From Coprinellus micaceus (taxonomy: Eukaryota; Basidiomycota; Agaricomycetes; Agaricales; Psathyrellaceae): DNA of 64,000 bases. The notes under the pieces were generated by a model, which saw nothing but the letters and a program-made list of their open reading frames with translations, made no database searches and was not told the origin of the DNA. The stretch is taken from contig OX596340.1 in the NCBI GenBank assembly GCA_951394405.1, forward strand, positions 2,914,001-2,978,000. Direction: 5' to 3'. Both the position numbers and the translations under genes were made by a program. Positions 33,481 to 45,150 of the stretch are shown here, one piece after another. How positions within the stretch are numbered: the first letter of the stretch is position 1; each line of letters opens with the position of its first letter.

Positions 33481-34818
33481 ATGGCCAGCGAGACAGCCAG
33501 AGACCCTGGTGGGGTCTCTTCCCATGCTGCCACAGCACCAAACCCCACCCAAGGCGACCCTATTCTGGACGGGCGATTGCATTTGAGCAAGGCTTTCAAG
33601 TCCCTGCTCATTGCATTGCCTTTACCAGTGCTTTCAGGGTTTCTAGGTTTCTGGAACATCATGACATTCTTCATGCAACCCGGACACCGTCCCCGCCTGT
33701 GTACCCTCACCCCTCGCCATTGCGACACCCTTTTGTCCCTTCCTATTTTTGTCATCCCTGCCGCAATAATTTTTGCCTTCGTCACCCTATTCTACCTGGA
33801 TCGCCTACTTTCGATGTCACCTACTTTCGGTCTATCCAAAGTATCCACCGAATCTCCCCCGGGAACTCACACCACGGGGGAAGCTGGTGACAACGCCGCG
33901 GGCAATGAGGAGGGTGTGAGCAATGGTGGCAACCAAGATGTCCGTCGTGCAGTCTCGGTTCTCCGAGTCTTCATTGCCACATGCTACGTCCTTGGGACTT
34001 TCTCTGCGATAGCCAGCGTAGTCGCCATCACCAACGCAAGCCTAGTTGCCAAGTTCGATTCTCCCTGGAGTGACGGACCGGACGACAAGTATGGGTATAA
34101 AGCCAGGGTCGTTCTTGGTTACGGAGAGGCAACACTCGAAGCACTGCTCGCTTATTTTATGGGTACGACGGCAGCTGCGCTTTCCAGGGCCAAGCGGGCG
34201 ATAGAACCTAGGGATGCAGAGGGGAGAATCGACGGTCAGGAGCCCTCCAGGACTCGCCTGTCTAGGACATGGACCAGGCTCATGCAAGAACATTGGTACC
34301 AGCGGTCTGCCTTGGACAAGGCAGCCCTGTCTCTATTGGTTTCTATCATTCTTTCATTCGTTTCATTCATTTTCGACGTCTTCAGTTACCCTTTCTTCCA
34401 TTTGAGGAACGTTGGCGACGTGTACTATCTCGTCTCATGTTTCCTCACTTTAGTTTGTTCTTGGCCCGCTCTCCTGGTGACGCATAGTTACCGATCCTCA
34501 GGCTTCATTTCTAGAAGAGCGACCCGTATTGCCACGTTCACTACTCTCCTTCTTCTGGGTACTCTGTGGTTCTTCGTCTCGAGCGCGTATGGTGTTCTCT
34601 GTGTACGTGCGTTGTTCTGTGACCAGGCCAGCCCCATGCCACCTACTTCACCTTGTTTATATGTCAGATCCCGAGGGGTTTGGGCTGGATTTGCGGCGGT
34701 TCTCCTTGGTTACCTGCAGGCTGGGAGCGTGGGGGCAGCTGCTGTTGCTGCTCGGGAGGCGAGGAGTGGGATACGCCTTGGGGAAGATGGAGTGGAGGAG
34801 GAAGTTCAGAGCGGGTGA
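33481..34818 (+). CDS. Orphan eight-pass membrane protein, array member B1
   Basis: Single exon, 445 residues from the Met of MASETARDPGG; an upstream in-frame Met at 33370 overlaps the promoter element and is not used in the near-identical copy B2. TM segments lie near 40-62, 80-103, 158-182, 208-232, 278-300, 311-332, 347-370 and 395-420. The conserved features are RPRLCTLTPRHCDTLLSLP in loop 1, VVLGYGEATLEALLAYFMG in TM4, WYQRSALDKAALSLL before TM5, HSYRSSGFISRRATR between TM6 and TM7, LFCDQASPMPPTSPCLYVRS in loop 7 and GIRLGEDGVEEE at the C-terminus. The loop after TM2 is long and polar. Function unknown. Confidence 0.85.
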   Translation: MASETARDPGGVSSHAATAPNPTQGDPILDGRLHLSKAFKSLLIALPLPVLSGFLGFWNIMTFFMQPGHRPRLCTLTPRHCDTLLSLPIFVIPAAIIFAFVTLFYLDRLLSMSPTFGLSKVSTESPPGTHTTGEAGDNAAGNEEGVSNGGNQDVRRAVSVLRVFIATCYVLGTFSAIASVVAITNASLVAKFDSPWSDGPDDKYGYKARVVLGYGEATLEALLAYFMGTTAAALSRAKRAIEPRDAEGRIDGQEPSRTRLSRTWTRLMQEHWYQRSALDKAALSLLVSIILSFVSFIFDVFSYPFFHLRNVGDVYYLVSCFLTLVCSWPALLVTHSYRSSGFISRRATRIATFTTLLLLGTLWFFVSSAYGVLCVRALFCDQASPMPPTSPCLYVRSRGVWAGFAAVLLGYLQAGSVGAAAVAAREARSGIRLGEDGVEEEVQSG

Positions 34819-35230
34819 TTATAAGCCTGATATTCCCCTATGATGTTTCCCCTACGATGATATCCTGCCTCGCGAAGGGTGTTCGGTATGCACAGCTATA
34901 CTTACAGTCGTTTGCATATTGCTTTTCGCGACGACATTTTCAAAAGAATTTGTGACCTGGTCACACCGGTCTGCATGGCATGGATACAGGCCTTGAATTC
35001 GAGCTGAAAGTCGAATTTCAGTCATCGAAGCACCTGAAACGCTTTCCAAAGCCCCAACGTTGAGTAATGGGAAGATCAACGCTACCCCTCGAGTGAGTAT
35101 AGCTCACTGTTACCTGCTACTTCTCCTGGGCAGGTAGCTCACCAAACCATGTTCTACGCCTCTCTCCGAAATGTGGAGCGAGCCCTCACAATGCAGACGA
35201 ACGACGAGAGGCGACGGCGGCTCCCTGGGG
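34819..35230. other. Intergenic region; 3' flank repeated after gene B2
   Basis: The first ~80 bp (TGATATTCCCCTA..., TCGCGAAGG) resemble 38130-38200, so the duplicated unit reached past the gene ends. Nothing coding. Confidence 0.5.
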
Positions 35231-36170
35231 TCATGGCATCTGCCGTGATGTCATCTTTCTCTCCTTTGTTTGGACCATTTCCTGGTCGTGTCACCCATCT
35301 TTGGCCTTCACAAGCGTCTTCGACCGCCATTCGAACCGAATTGGAAGGGGGCACAGGGCGAACAACCAGGCCGGTGGAGACGATTCCGAAAGGCGGCGAC
35401 ACCATACGCGCATGATCCCACGATTCTGCATCCTCAGCGCTCAGCGCCATGTGCACATTTTGCTCCCTCGTAGCCACGGCCAACGCAAGGCTCGTCCTCA
35501 GACTTTATCACGAGGGTTATCCTCGGATATGGAGAGGCGGTTTCCGAAGCACTACTCACTTATAAGTTATTACATGGGCAGGGCCGCTCTTAGTACGCTC
35601 TCAAGGGCCAAGCGAGCAATTGGGCTCAGAGCTGCTGGGGGGAGAGGGTCCGAGATCATTCTGGACACACATGTCCGAGGCGGGGACTCGAGTCATTGAG
35701 CGGTATTGGCACCAGCGGGCCGCGTTGGACAAGGCAGTCGTGTGCTTGGTGTCAGCCCTCGCGTTATCCTTAGTTTCTGCTATTATTTGCCTTGAATATG
35801 AGCCATGGCCCATTCGCACAGGCGACTTTAGTTCACCTTCTTTCTTGCTTTTTTACCGTAGTCTTCGCATTTTTAGCTCTACTCCTACTCCATGATTACA
35901 GTTCTAGTAAAATACCTGTTGGGAAGGCCCCTCGCGTTGTGATCTCTCAGCTTTCCTTCTCCTGGCTTATATTTGGGTCTCCATATCAAGTGTATACATT
36001 TTCGAATACGTTCGTTCATTGCTCTGCCCTTGGTACCCCGATCTGCCATCTTGCTCATATGTTAGGTACCGTAGCATTTGGGCTGCGGCTATGGTGGGGT
36101 TAGCTGGTTACACGCAGGCTTGGAGTTTGGGAGGAGCTGCAGTGTTAGTATGGTCGAATGAGGCACAGAG
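35231..36170 (+). pseudogene. Decayed copy (A2) of the 31940 membrane-protein gene
   Basis: Similarity to A1 starts in TM2 (GGACCATTTCCTGGTCGTGT at 35269) and continues in shifting frames: RANNQAGGDDSERRRHH, YYMGRAALSTLSRAKRAIGL, HQRAALDKAVVCLVSALALS, LLSCFFTVVF and, near the end, CPWYPDLPSCSYVRYRSIWA and WSLGGAAVLVW. The N-terminal segment with TM1 is missing and several frameshifts separate the blocks. The 3' flank also resembles that of A1. Confidence 0.85.
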
Positions 36171-36769
36171 TAGAGTACGATTGTTGGAGAAGATCGACAG
36201 AAGCACGCACACTGCAAGAAAGGGCCAATTTCTCCACTCCCAAAATCGTGGATACATGCTAGCAGACAGTTTGACCTTCCCCAATGTAACAAAGGAGAAC
36301 TTAGTAATGATGGGGGAAAACAAACCTCTAACACGATTTAACCGGTGTGTATCGGTGGATACATTGGGCCTTTCTTGCGGTGGCAGTAGCCTTCTATACA
36401 CGACTTTTCTGCCTCTTGGAAGCCACAGCCTAACCTTATCAGCATGGCAACAGGGCGATGTTCACTGTGATGGAAGCCCAAGTTGATCACTGTTCAGCTT
36501 GCCGGTGGGGGGGAGAAAGCACCTACGTAATATCCGGGGAGGTCTAGTTAATGCGTTCACTCGGGGACACCAAACACAATATTAGTGACTCGTAAACGCT
36601 TCGTGTGCGCCGTGATAAACTTGAAGGTATCAACGTGTCAGCTACGGGCGCTTAACTGTTTCGGTGCGGTTTGAATCTCCGCTCGGGCTTGATGGGATCG
36701 TGGTAACACAATCAGGCCGCACGACTGCGCACTCTTCCTATCTCCTGCCACCACCACCACCACACCGCT
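36171..36769. other. Intergenic region between pseudogene A2 and gene B2
   Basis: 36391-36475 resembles 33266-33350 between A1 and B1. About 165 bp at 36480-36644 has no counterpart there and looks like an insertion in this copy or a loss in the other. Confidence 0.45.
36646..36695 (+). promoter_or_regulatory. Two-element promoter of membrane-protein gene 36770
   Basis: GGGCGCTTA (36646-36654) and TTTGAATCTCCGCTCGGG (36670-36687), nearly the same as at 33352-33401, with the CCACCACC leader before the ATG. Confidence 0.55.
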
Positions 36770-38122
36770 ATGGCCAGCGAGAGAACCAGAGACCCTGGCG
36801 AGGTCCCTCCCCATGCTGCCACAGCACCAAACCCCACCCAAGACGACCCTATTTTGGACGGGCGATTGCATTTGAGCAAGGCTTTCAAGTCCCTGCTCAT
36901 TGCATTGCCTTTACCAGTTCTCTCAGGGTTTCTAGGTTTCTGCAACATCATGACGTTTTTCATGCAACTCGGAGACCGTCCCCGCCTGTGCACCCTCACC
37001 CCTCGCCATTGCGACACCCTTCTGTCCCTTCCTGTTTTCGTCATCCCCGGCACAATAATATTTGCCTTCGTTGCGCTATTCTATCTGGACCGCCTACTTT
37101 CGGCGTCGCCTATCTTCTGTCTATCCAAAGTATCCACCGAATCTCCCCCCGGATCTCATACAGTGGAGGAAGCTGGGGACAACGCCGATGGCAATGAGGA
37201 CATTGAGGAGGGCCTGAGCAATGGTGACGACCAAGGGGCCCGCCGCGCACTCTCGGTTCTCCGAGTCTTCATTGCCACATGCTACGTCCTTGGGACTCTC
37301 TCTGCGATAGCCAGCATACTCGGCATCACTGAAGCAAGCCTGGTTGCCAAGCTCGACTCTCCCTGGAGCGACGGACCCGACGACAAGTGGAAGTATAAAG
37401 CGAGGGTCGTTCTTGGTTACGCCGAGGCAGCGCTCGAAGCGCTGCTCGCGTATTTCATGGGCACGACGGCAGTCGCACTTTCCAGGGCCAAGCGGGTGAT
37501 AGAACCTAGGGATGCAGAGGGGAGGCTCAACGGTCAGGAGCCCCCTGGACCCAGGACTCGCCTTTCTAGGGCATGGACCAAGCTCGTGCAAGAACATTGG
37601 CACCAGCGGTCTGCCTTGGACAAGGCAATTCTATCTCTATTGGCGTCTGTCATTCTTTCATTCATTTCATTCATTTTCGCCGTCTTCAGTTACCCTTTCT
37701 TCCATTTGAGGAATGTTGGCGACCCGTATTATCTCGCCACATGTTTGCTCACTTTAGTTCTTTCTTGGCCCGCTCTCCTGGTGATGCATAGTTACCGGTC
37801 TTCAGGCTCCATTCCTAGAAGAGCGACCCGTATTGCCACTTTTACCATTCTCCTTCTTCTGGGCACTCTGTGGTTCTTCGTCTCGAGCGCGTATGGTGTT
37901 CTCTGTGTACGTGCGTTGTTCTGTGACCAGGCCAGTCCCATGCCACCTACCTCACCTTGTTTATACGTCAGATCCCGAGGGGTTTGGACTGGGTTTGCGG
38001 CGGTTCTCCTTGGTTACTTGCAGGCCGGGAGCGTGGGGGCAGCTATTGTTGCGGCTCGGGGAGCGAGGAGCGGGATACGCCTCGGGGAAGATGGGGTGGA
38101 GGAGGACGTCCAGAGTGGGTAA
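36770..38122 (+). CDS. Orphan eight-pass membrane protein, array member B2
   Basis: Single exon, 450 residues, close paralog of B1 with the same start (MASERTRDPGEV) and the same eight segments. It shares RPRLCTLTPRHCDTL, WHQRSALDKAILSLL and LFCDQASPMPPTSPCLYVRS with B1. It differs by extra residues in the TM2-TM3 loop (NEDIEEGLSNG) and in the TM4-TM5 loop (PPGPRTR). The Asn after TM3 is replaced (ITEASLV), so the glycosylation site is lost. Differences cluster in polar loops, while TM segments stay hydrophobic, as expected of a protein under selection. Confidence 0.85.
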   Translation: MASERTRDPGEVPPHAATAPNPTQDDPILDGRLHLSKAFKSLLIALPLPVLSGFLGFCNIMTFFMQLGDRPRLCTLTPRHCDTLLSLPVFVIPGTIIFAFVALFYLDRLLSASPIFCLSKVSTESPPGSHTVEEAGDNADGNEDIEEGLSNGDDQGARRALSVLRVFIATCYVLGTLSAIASILGITEASLVAKLDSPWSDGPDDKWKYKARVVLGYAEAALEALLAYFMGTTAVALSRAKRVIEPRDAEGRLNGQEPPGPRTRLSRAWTKLVQEHWHQRSALDKAILSLLASVILSFISFIFAVFSYPFFHLRNVGDPYYLATCLLTLVLSWPALLVMHSYRSSGSIPRRATRIATFTILLLLGTLWFFVSSAYGVLCVRALFCDQASPMPPTSPCLYVRSRGVWTGFAAVLLGYLQAGSVGAAIVAARGARSGIRLGEDGVEEDVQSG

Positions 38123-38257
38123 TTATGAGTCTGATATTCCCCTACGGTGATACCATTCCTCGAGAAGGCTGTTTGGTATGTACAACTATTATACTTCGTG
38201 TGATATGCGCTGAGCAACAGGCACTGGACACTTTGAACCCATCGGCGAACCGGTGCT

Positions 38258-38285
38258 TCGAATTCATACCCCGCTCGGGTAGGAA
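38258..38285 (+). promoter_or_regulatory. Weak copy of the second promoter element upstream of 38382
   Basis: TTCGAATTCATACCCCGCTCGGGTAGGA resembles the second element with a small insertion. No GGGCGCT(T)A motif was found upstream of this gene. Confidence 0.3.
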
Positions 38286-38381
38286 GGGGGATTCAATTGA
38301 CTCGACTGCGCGTGGCCCGTCCATAGAAGTAGCTGCGCTGGTCGAAACACGATCTGTATATGCACCACCCCAACCGCCAAC

Positions 38382-39668
38382 ATGCCCAGCGAGGGTGACG
38401 AAGAGCCTTCCTCATCATCTCGTTCGACCCCTGCACCCGTAGAGGACAACCTGGAGCACTCACGATTGGTTTTGGACAACGCATTCAAGCACGCCTTAAT
38501 CGCAGTACCACTACCGGCCATCGCCATTTTGGTCTGGTTCGTCAACATGTCCACATACTTGTTCGACCGCAGCCCCAGACTCTGCGACGTTACGGGCTAT
38601 TGCATCCATTTAATGAATCTCATCCTCCTCCTCAGCCCTATCACCGCCATCTTTCTCATCGTCGCCCTATTCCCCTTAGATCGTTACCAGTCTGCGTTCC
38701 CGGCCCTCCTCAGAACGCCGCAAGGAATACCATCGGTGGCCGAGACCGCAGAGCACCCCGAGCGTAACCAAACCCCTCCAGGAGATGGCGAGGCTGAACG
38801 CTGGACGTCTGCAACTCTCAGGATCGTCACCATCACGACGAACATCCTTGGGGTTTTGTGGGCGGTTTCGTCCCTCACGGCCATTGCAAACGCGACCCTT
38901 GTCCTCCAGAGGGACATCCCGCAGCCAGGAGAGCCCCGCAAATACATAACCCGTGTCTACCTGGGATACGGAGAATCGCTTTTGGACGGGGTACTTGCAT
39001 ATTTGTTGTGGAAAACTGCGGCGCTATGCTCGCGGGCGAGGAAGGCTTGGGTTGGAGAGACAGCTATAGGGGGTCATCCTACGGTAGATGGAGGGGAGAA
39101 TGTGCTGATGGTAGAGGGTGTCTTGCACAGGCGGGTGGTCCTGGACAAGACAGTCCTGCGCCTCCTGAGGTCCCTAGTCCTTTCTGTTATCTCTTGGGTT
39201 GTCTACGTTTTATTTGCTCCATGGTCTCACTCGACGCACTTTGAAGGGCGTTACTATTTCCTTCTATGCATACTTTCCTTCTTATTTGCATGGGTCATTC
39301 TCTTCATTTTCCATAGCTATAGGTCTGCTGGTGTTCTCCCCGGAGCCATACTTCGCGTTCTTACCTCTGGGATGTCCTTGCTTTTGACTGTCGTTTGGGC
39401 ACTGTATGGCACTGCGTTCGTGTTTGTGTCCATTCGCGCTCTCTTTTGTGACCCCCATTCCCCTCCCCCTCCGGACCAAACGCCCTGCGTGTACATCGCG
39501 CGTTTGGCGGCATGGGCAGGGGTTGTTGCAGGAGTCCTGGGCTTGTTCCAAGCGGGCTCACTTGCGGGAGTCGTGGTTGGGACTTGGAAGGCAACAGAAG
39601 GCCAGATACGCCTGGTCGACGAAGAGGATGGGGAGAGAGGTACTGTTGAAGCCAATAGCTTACCCTAA
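38382..39668 (+). CDS. Orphan eight-pass membrane protein, array member C
   Basis: Single exon, 428 residues, clearly diverged from A and B. Kept features: SPRLCDVTGYC in loop 1, the glycosylation site IANATLV after TM3, VYLGYGESLLDGVLAYLLW in TM4, HRRVVLDKTVLRLL before TM5, FHSYRSAGVLPGAILR between TM6 and TM7, LFCDPHSPPPPDQTPCVYIAR in loop 7 and a charged C-terminal tail. It converges with the minus-strand member D 131 bp away. Function unknown. Confidence 0.82.
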   Translation: MPSEGDEEPSSSSRSTPAPVEDNLEHSRLVLDNAFKHALIAVPLPAIAILVWFVNMSTYLFDRSPRLCDVTGYCIHLMNLILLLSPITAIFLIVALFPLDRYQSAFPALLRTPQGIPSVAETAEHPERNQTPPGDGEAERWTSATLRIVTITTNILGVLWAVSSLTAIANATLVLQRDIPQPGEPRKYITRVYLGYGESLLDGVLAYLLWKTAALCSRARKAWVGETAIGGHPTVDGGENVLMVEGVLHRRVVLDKTVLRLLRSLVLSVISWVVYVLFAPWSHSTHFEGRYYFLLCILSFLFAWVILFIFHSYRSAGVLPGAILRVLTSGMSLLLTVVWALYGTAFVFVSIRALFCDPHSPPPPDQTPCVYIARLAAWAGVVAGVLGLFQAGSLAGVVVGTWKATEGQIRLVDEEDGERGTVEANSLP

Positions 39669-39799
39669 TTATCAACCTTTCATTGCTTTGTAGAAACTAT
39701 ACCCTATCGCGGTTCAAACTCGGAATCCTGGAACACCGAAGTGGCATACCAGTTCAAATCGACCGTAAATATTGTCACTCCCACACGCCAAGGTTACAG

Positions 39800-41149
39800 T
39801 TATACCGCGCTGACTTGCCCGACCACGACGTCCTCCTCACCGTCCTCCTCCGTCAGACGAATCCCGCCCCTCGATTCCCAAGACAAAAGGGCGGTTCCTC
39901 CCAGAAGAAATGCCTGTAAGTAACCAAAGGCGATTTCAGCGAACCCAGACCATGTCCCAGATGTCCTAATGTATGAACATGGTGAGTTATGAGGCAGAGG
40001 GACGTGCTCGTCACAGAACAGCGCTCCAATGCAAAGGAAAAGGTATGTGCCAGAAGCCAGAAGCCAAAGGGTAGCCACAAGAATGGAAATAAGCGAGACA
40101 AAGGTGCGGAAGACGGCGCCAGGGAATGCACCATAAGACCTGTACCTATGAAAAACAAGGGTGACAAACCAAGTAAAGAGCGAAGTTATGAGGCACATGC
40201 AGAAGTAGGGCGAGCCTTTGATGTGCCTCAAATGCGAAAATGTATCATACACGAACAAAAGAATGCCGCATACGAAGGAAAGAGTGAGTGAAAGCAGGGG
40301 ACGAAGTACGGCCTTGTCCAGGGTTGACCGCTGATTACAAGCACTACCATCATAGAGTAGTCCTTCCCTCTGTGTCCGCACCACCGACTGTGCCCTTGCC
40401 TCCATCCCTCCTGCAGCTCTGCAGAGTACAGACTGCCTAGCCCGTGACATCGCGCATGCCGCCCTCCCCGTATAATACGCGAGGAGCGCATCGAATGCCC
40501 CTTCAGAGAACCCGACAATAACCCGTTCCTTGTACAACGCCTTGCCGTCTGGTGCGTTCGGGTCGAATGGGGAGTCGAGCTTAAGGACTAGGCTGGCACC
40601 GGCGATTGCTGTTAGTAAAGAGGCCATCCAGAAAATGGAGAGGACGCAGGAAGCAATGCTGAGGGTTCGGAGAACGGTCAATGAGAGGCTTTCCCCACTC
40701 CCATAACCGTTGAGGACCTGCTCGCTTGTGCGGTGCGCGGCGGACTGCTCGACGGAGTCGTCGTTACTGTTTGGCAGGGTTGACGTCGGTGTCTCCAACT
40801 GGTTGAAGACCGGAGAGAGGGATAGGTAGCGGTCTAGTATAAAGAGGGCGACGAGAATGAAAAGCAGAGTGAAAGGGCTGAGAATGAGGGAAAGGCCCAT
40901 GAGGGTGTCGCAGTGGCGTGTGATGTTGCAAAGGTGAGGCCGATTTTTCACGAAGAATTCCCAGTAACTGAATAGGTTGACGAAGCACAGAAGGCCAGCG
41001 AGAACGGGGAAGTGCACTACAATGAGTAGGAACTTGAAGGCCTTGGCCAACTGTGAGCGACCCATCGACAGTTCTTGCATCATGTTGGGGGTGGGCGCTG
41101 TCGGGGTAGGTGGGTCGGGAGGGACTGGGTCGTGGCTGGTACTCTGCAT
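39800..41149 (-). CDS. Orphan eight-pass membrane protein, array member D
   Basis: Single exon, 449 residues from MQSTSHDPVPP; a Met 15 codons earlier (41194) is also in frame but lies in the CACC-rich leader. Features: RPHLCNITRHCDTLMG in loop 1, VIVGFSEGAFDALLAYYTG in TM4, NQRSTLDKAVLRPLLSL before TM5, FHRYRSYGAFPGAVFR between TM6 and TM7, LFCDEHVPLPHNSPCSYIR in loop 7 and SWESRGGIRLTEEDGEED at the end, the last part being closest to the 16184 gene. It is the only array member on the minus strand. Confidence 0.82.
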   Translation of the reverse strand: MQSTSHDPVPPDPPTPTAPTPNMMQELSMGRSQLAKAFKFLLIVVHFPVLAGLLCFVNLFSYWEFFVKNRPHLCNITRHCDTLMGLSLILSPFTLLFILVALFILDRYLSLSPVFNQLETPTSTLPNSNDDSVEQSAAHRTSEQVLNGYGSGESLSLTVLRTLSIASCVLSIFWMASLLTAIAGASLVLKLDSPFDPNAPDGKALYKERVIVGFSEGAFDALLAYYTGRAACAMSRARQSVLCRAAGGMEARAQSVVRTQREGLLYDGSACNQRSTLDKAVLRPLLSLTLSFVCGILLFVYDTFSHLRHIKGSPYFCMCLITSLFTWFVTLVFHRYRSYGAFPGAVFRTFVSLISILVATLWLLASGTYLFLCIGALFCDEHVPLPHNSPCSYIRTSGTWSGFAEIAFGYLQAFLLGGTALLSWESRGGIRLTEEDGEEDVVVGQVSAV

Positions 41150-41499
41150 GACGGTGCGTTGGTGATGGTGGGAGCTCAGATACAAGGGAGCCACGCAGCA
41201 ATTGAGCCGATCGACCCACGAAGAAGTTGCCGGGCGGAGATTAAATTTGGTGTTTGGGCGCTTACCGAAGTCGTCGACAGTCCTTTCATTGCCAATTTAA
41301 GGCGTATCCAATGGCACTGGGATTGTGCTCTGGCTTGTAGGGTATAGCGACCTGGACCTTAAACCGTAGGTAGTGCTGTGACCAACACCGCACTCTATAT
41401 TGTGGCTGGTAACAATGGTATACTAATTGAGTTGTTACATTTGGCTGAGGGAGGTGCAAAAACCGGGACCCTAGATCTCGGTGGGGTGGCTCCGGCGTT
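41150..41499. other. Intergenic region between membrane-protein gene D and the sirtuin 3' end
   Basis: Contains the promoter above; nothing else recognised. Confidence 0.5.
41230..41263 (-). promoter_or_regulatory. Two-element promoter of membrane-protein gene 41149
   Basis: In gene sense TAAGCGCCC (41263-41255, reverse orientation of the motif) is followed by AAATTTAATCTCCGCCCGG (41248-41230), about 95 bp before the start. Confidence 0.45.
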
Positions 41500-43153
<1,654 letters not shown>

Positions 43154-45150
43154 CGGTATTGCGAATCCGGGGGTTCGGTGGGATGTAGGTGTTATGTTGC
43201 TGCGCAGATGGAAGTTCAGGAAGAAGCTGTGGAAGCTGTCACCGAAGCGGAGCGCATCTTTTGGGTTGCGGGGAGCGCCCAAAGATAAGATTAGATTAGA
43301 TGAAATCGATTTTAATAGCCCTCGGCTTGGATTTTGGACGAATTTTGGGCGGTATGAACCTCTCACTCATCCGGGAGCTGGGATCTGGGAATGTATATAC
43401 TTGCTGTGAAGTTTTTGACAGGCTTCAAGGGGCAGTTACATACCGTCCAATAGCCTTCCCCGATGCTCTCTTCACATCGATACTCCGAGAACTCACCTAC
43501 ACGTGCTCGTCAGCTCTGGATATGGGAACTCTTTCGGGGAGAGAAGTTGACAGAAATCCTCGATGGGCCGTCAAGAGACTTTCTGTGCTTCGCCTTCGCG
43601 TTTGAAGGGCCGCTAGACCCTAAATCTTGGCCTTTCTTACACCGCAATCTAGGGTTCAAGTTGGTTGGTTGGAGCACACAGAACTTGCCTAGACCATGAA
43701 ACTTCTGGCTTACTCGGTTCAGGGCCTTCTGGTTCAAGTTTTCCCCCAAGGGATGGAGGCTTTCGGATACCCTCTCAAGCGCCCAGAACGCATTCCTAAT
43801 CAAAAAAGGTTGAGGCCGTCGAAACGGCCCGCCTGTGAGTCCCTCGCGTAACCCTTCTATCTTATCTCGACGCCGTTATCCTTGCAGCCTTGAAACGCTA
43901 TTGCTTGTGTGCTTGTATCCCCGCACTAGATAAGCCTTTCGAACTGGGGTTTGGTGCTCGAGCCGGGGGCTTTCTTGATAATGTTGCTAATATTGGATCA
44001 GCACTCTGGGCCCGGTGAGCGAACCTGGCGAATGTCGCGCCGAGTCTCGGTACCTGGTATTGTTCTCAAAGAATAGGGCAATTATTCTTGCTCGACCGGT
44101 AGTGCATGAGTGTTCTGCTCTTCGCAATAGAACATGTCTTCTCGTCGCGGGACCGTGGCCGAATCCTAGAAACAACTTATGCTGGGCGTACCTTGGTAGA
44201 TTCTGTGAGGACTTCGAATGTATTTTGGATTGAACGATGAATTGTCGGTCCTCGGCAGCCGTGAAGAACTCTTACTCATCGAAACTTGTCTCCGACTTGT
44301 AGGCTCGAACTGGACAAACTTGGATGTCATGTGGAAACTTGAGGACTTAACTGAGCATCGAGGCTGATCGCCGTCTTACTTCATTTCCGTCCAAGCAAAC
44401 ACCTTCACGTCCCTTGGCAGACCCTAGGCTCGACGAGTCTAATAGTAGCTCGGATGGGATGACAAAGTTCAGTCAAACGTGGGACCGTATTAGTGCACAC
44501 AACTAACCTTCTTCACGGCGGCGACGATGCAAAACGTGCCCAGGTTGCGTCAGGTATTGGACACATCTCGACATCCTTCCCTTCCTCCGTGATGAATTGG
44601 TCGAACAGTTGATTCGAAACGTGGAGCTATTTCGCCGAGCACAACCCTTCAACTGCCCAGAACCCCGAGCCAAAGCAAGGAAACAAAGTATTTCGACTGC
44701 TTTTACTATTGGATAGCCTGGCGAAATAGTGCCGTATGTTGGTCGGCGTCCAAGCAATACGCCTGTAAGCTCGGGGAAAATGCTACTCCATTTGGTCAAA
44801 GGTTTACCATTGTGGCGCACTGTGGTCGACGTTGGAGTAATTTTAGCATCCTTCGCAGTCAGAACGTGATTGAAAAGACGCCCCGCCTGAAGAAATGTCT
44901 ATTCTCGATGTTAGCACGATGCATGAATTTCGGGCATACCTGCAGCTGTCATGAGGGGCCAGGAAAAACCTGGGCGCGCCTTGGCGGGTCGTATGGCTCA
45001 GAAGACAGTGCCAGGTCTAATGACCTGACAATAGAAGCCTTCCGTCAACAGGATGGGGCCATAGCCATCGCCCGGGTATAAAAGAGAGAGGAAGTCAGTG
45101 TACCGCTCCTCACTCGAAATCACCCTTCCGAGTTCTACCCTCAGCTCAAC
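43154..45150. other. 2 kb intergenic region
   Basis: No credible gene: open frames are short and of random composition. The right end holds the TATA promoter of the repeat protein at 45151. Confidence 0.5.
45077..45084 (+). promoter_or_regulatory. TATA box of the PPKPT-repeat protein gene
   Basis: TATAAAAG, 74 bp before the start codon, followed by a purine tract; the best TATA box in this half of the window. Confidence 0.7.

Noticed and set aside
39711..39727. GGTTCAAACTC as a tRNA B-box
   Set aside because: No A-box or cloverleaf around it.
16184..41149. Classifying the membrane-protein family as G-protein-coupled receptors
   Set aside because: Eight rather than seven segments, no DRY/NPxxY-type or fungal pheromone-receptor motifs, and cysteines placed in loops 1 and 7.
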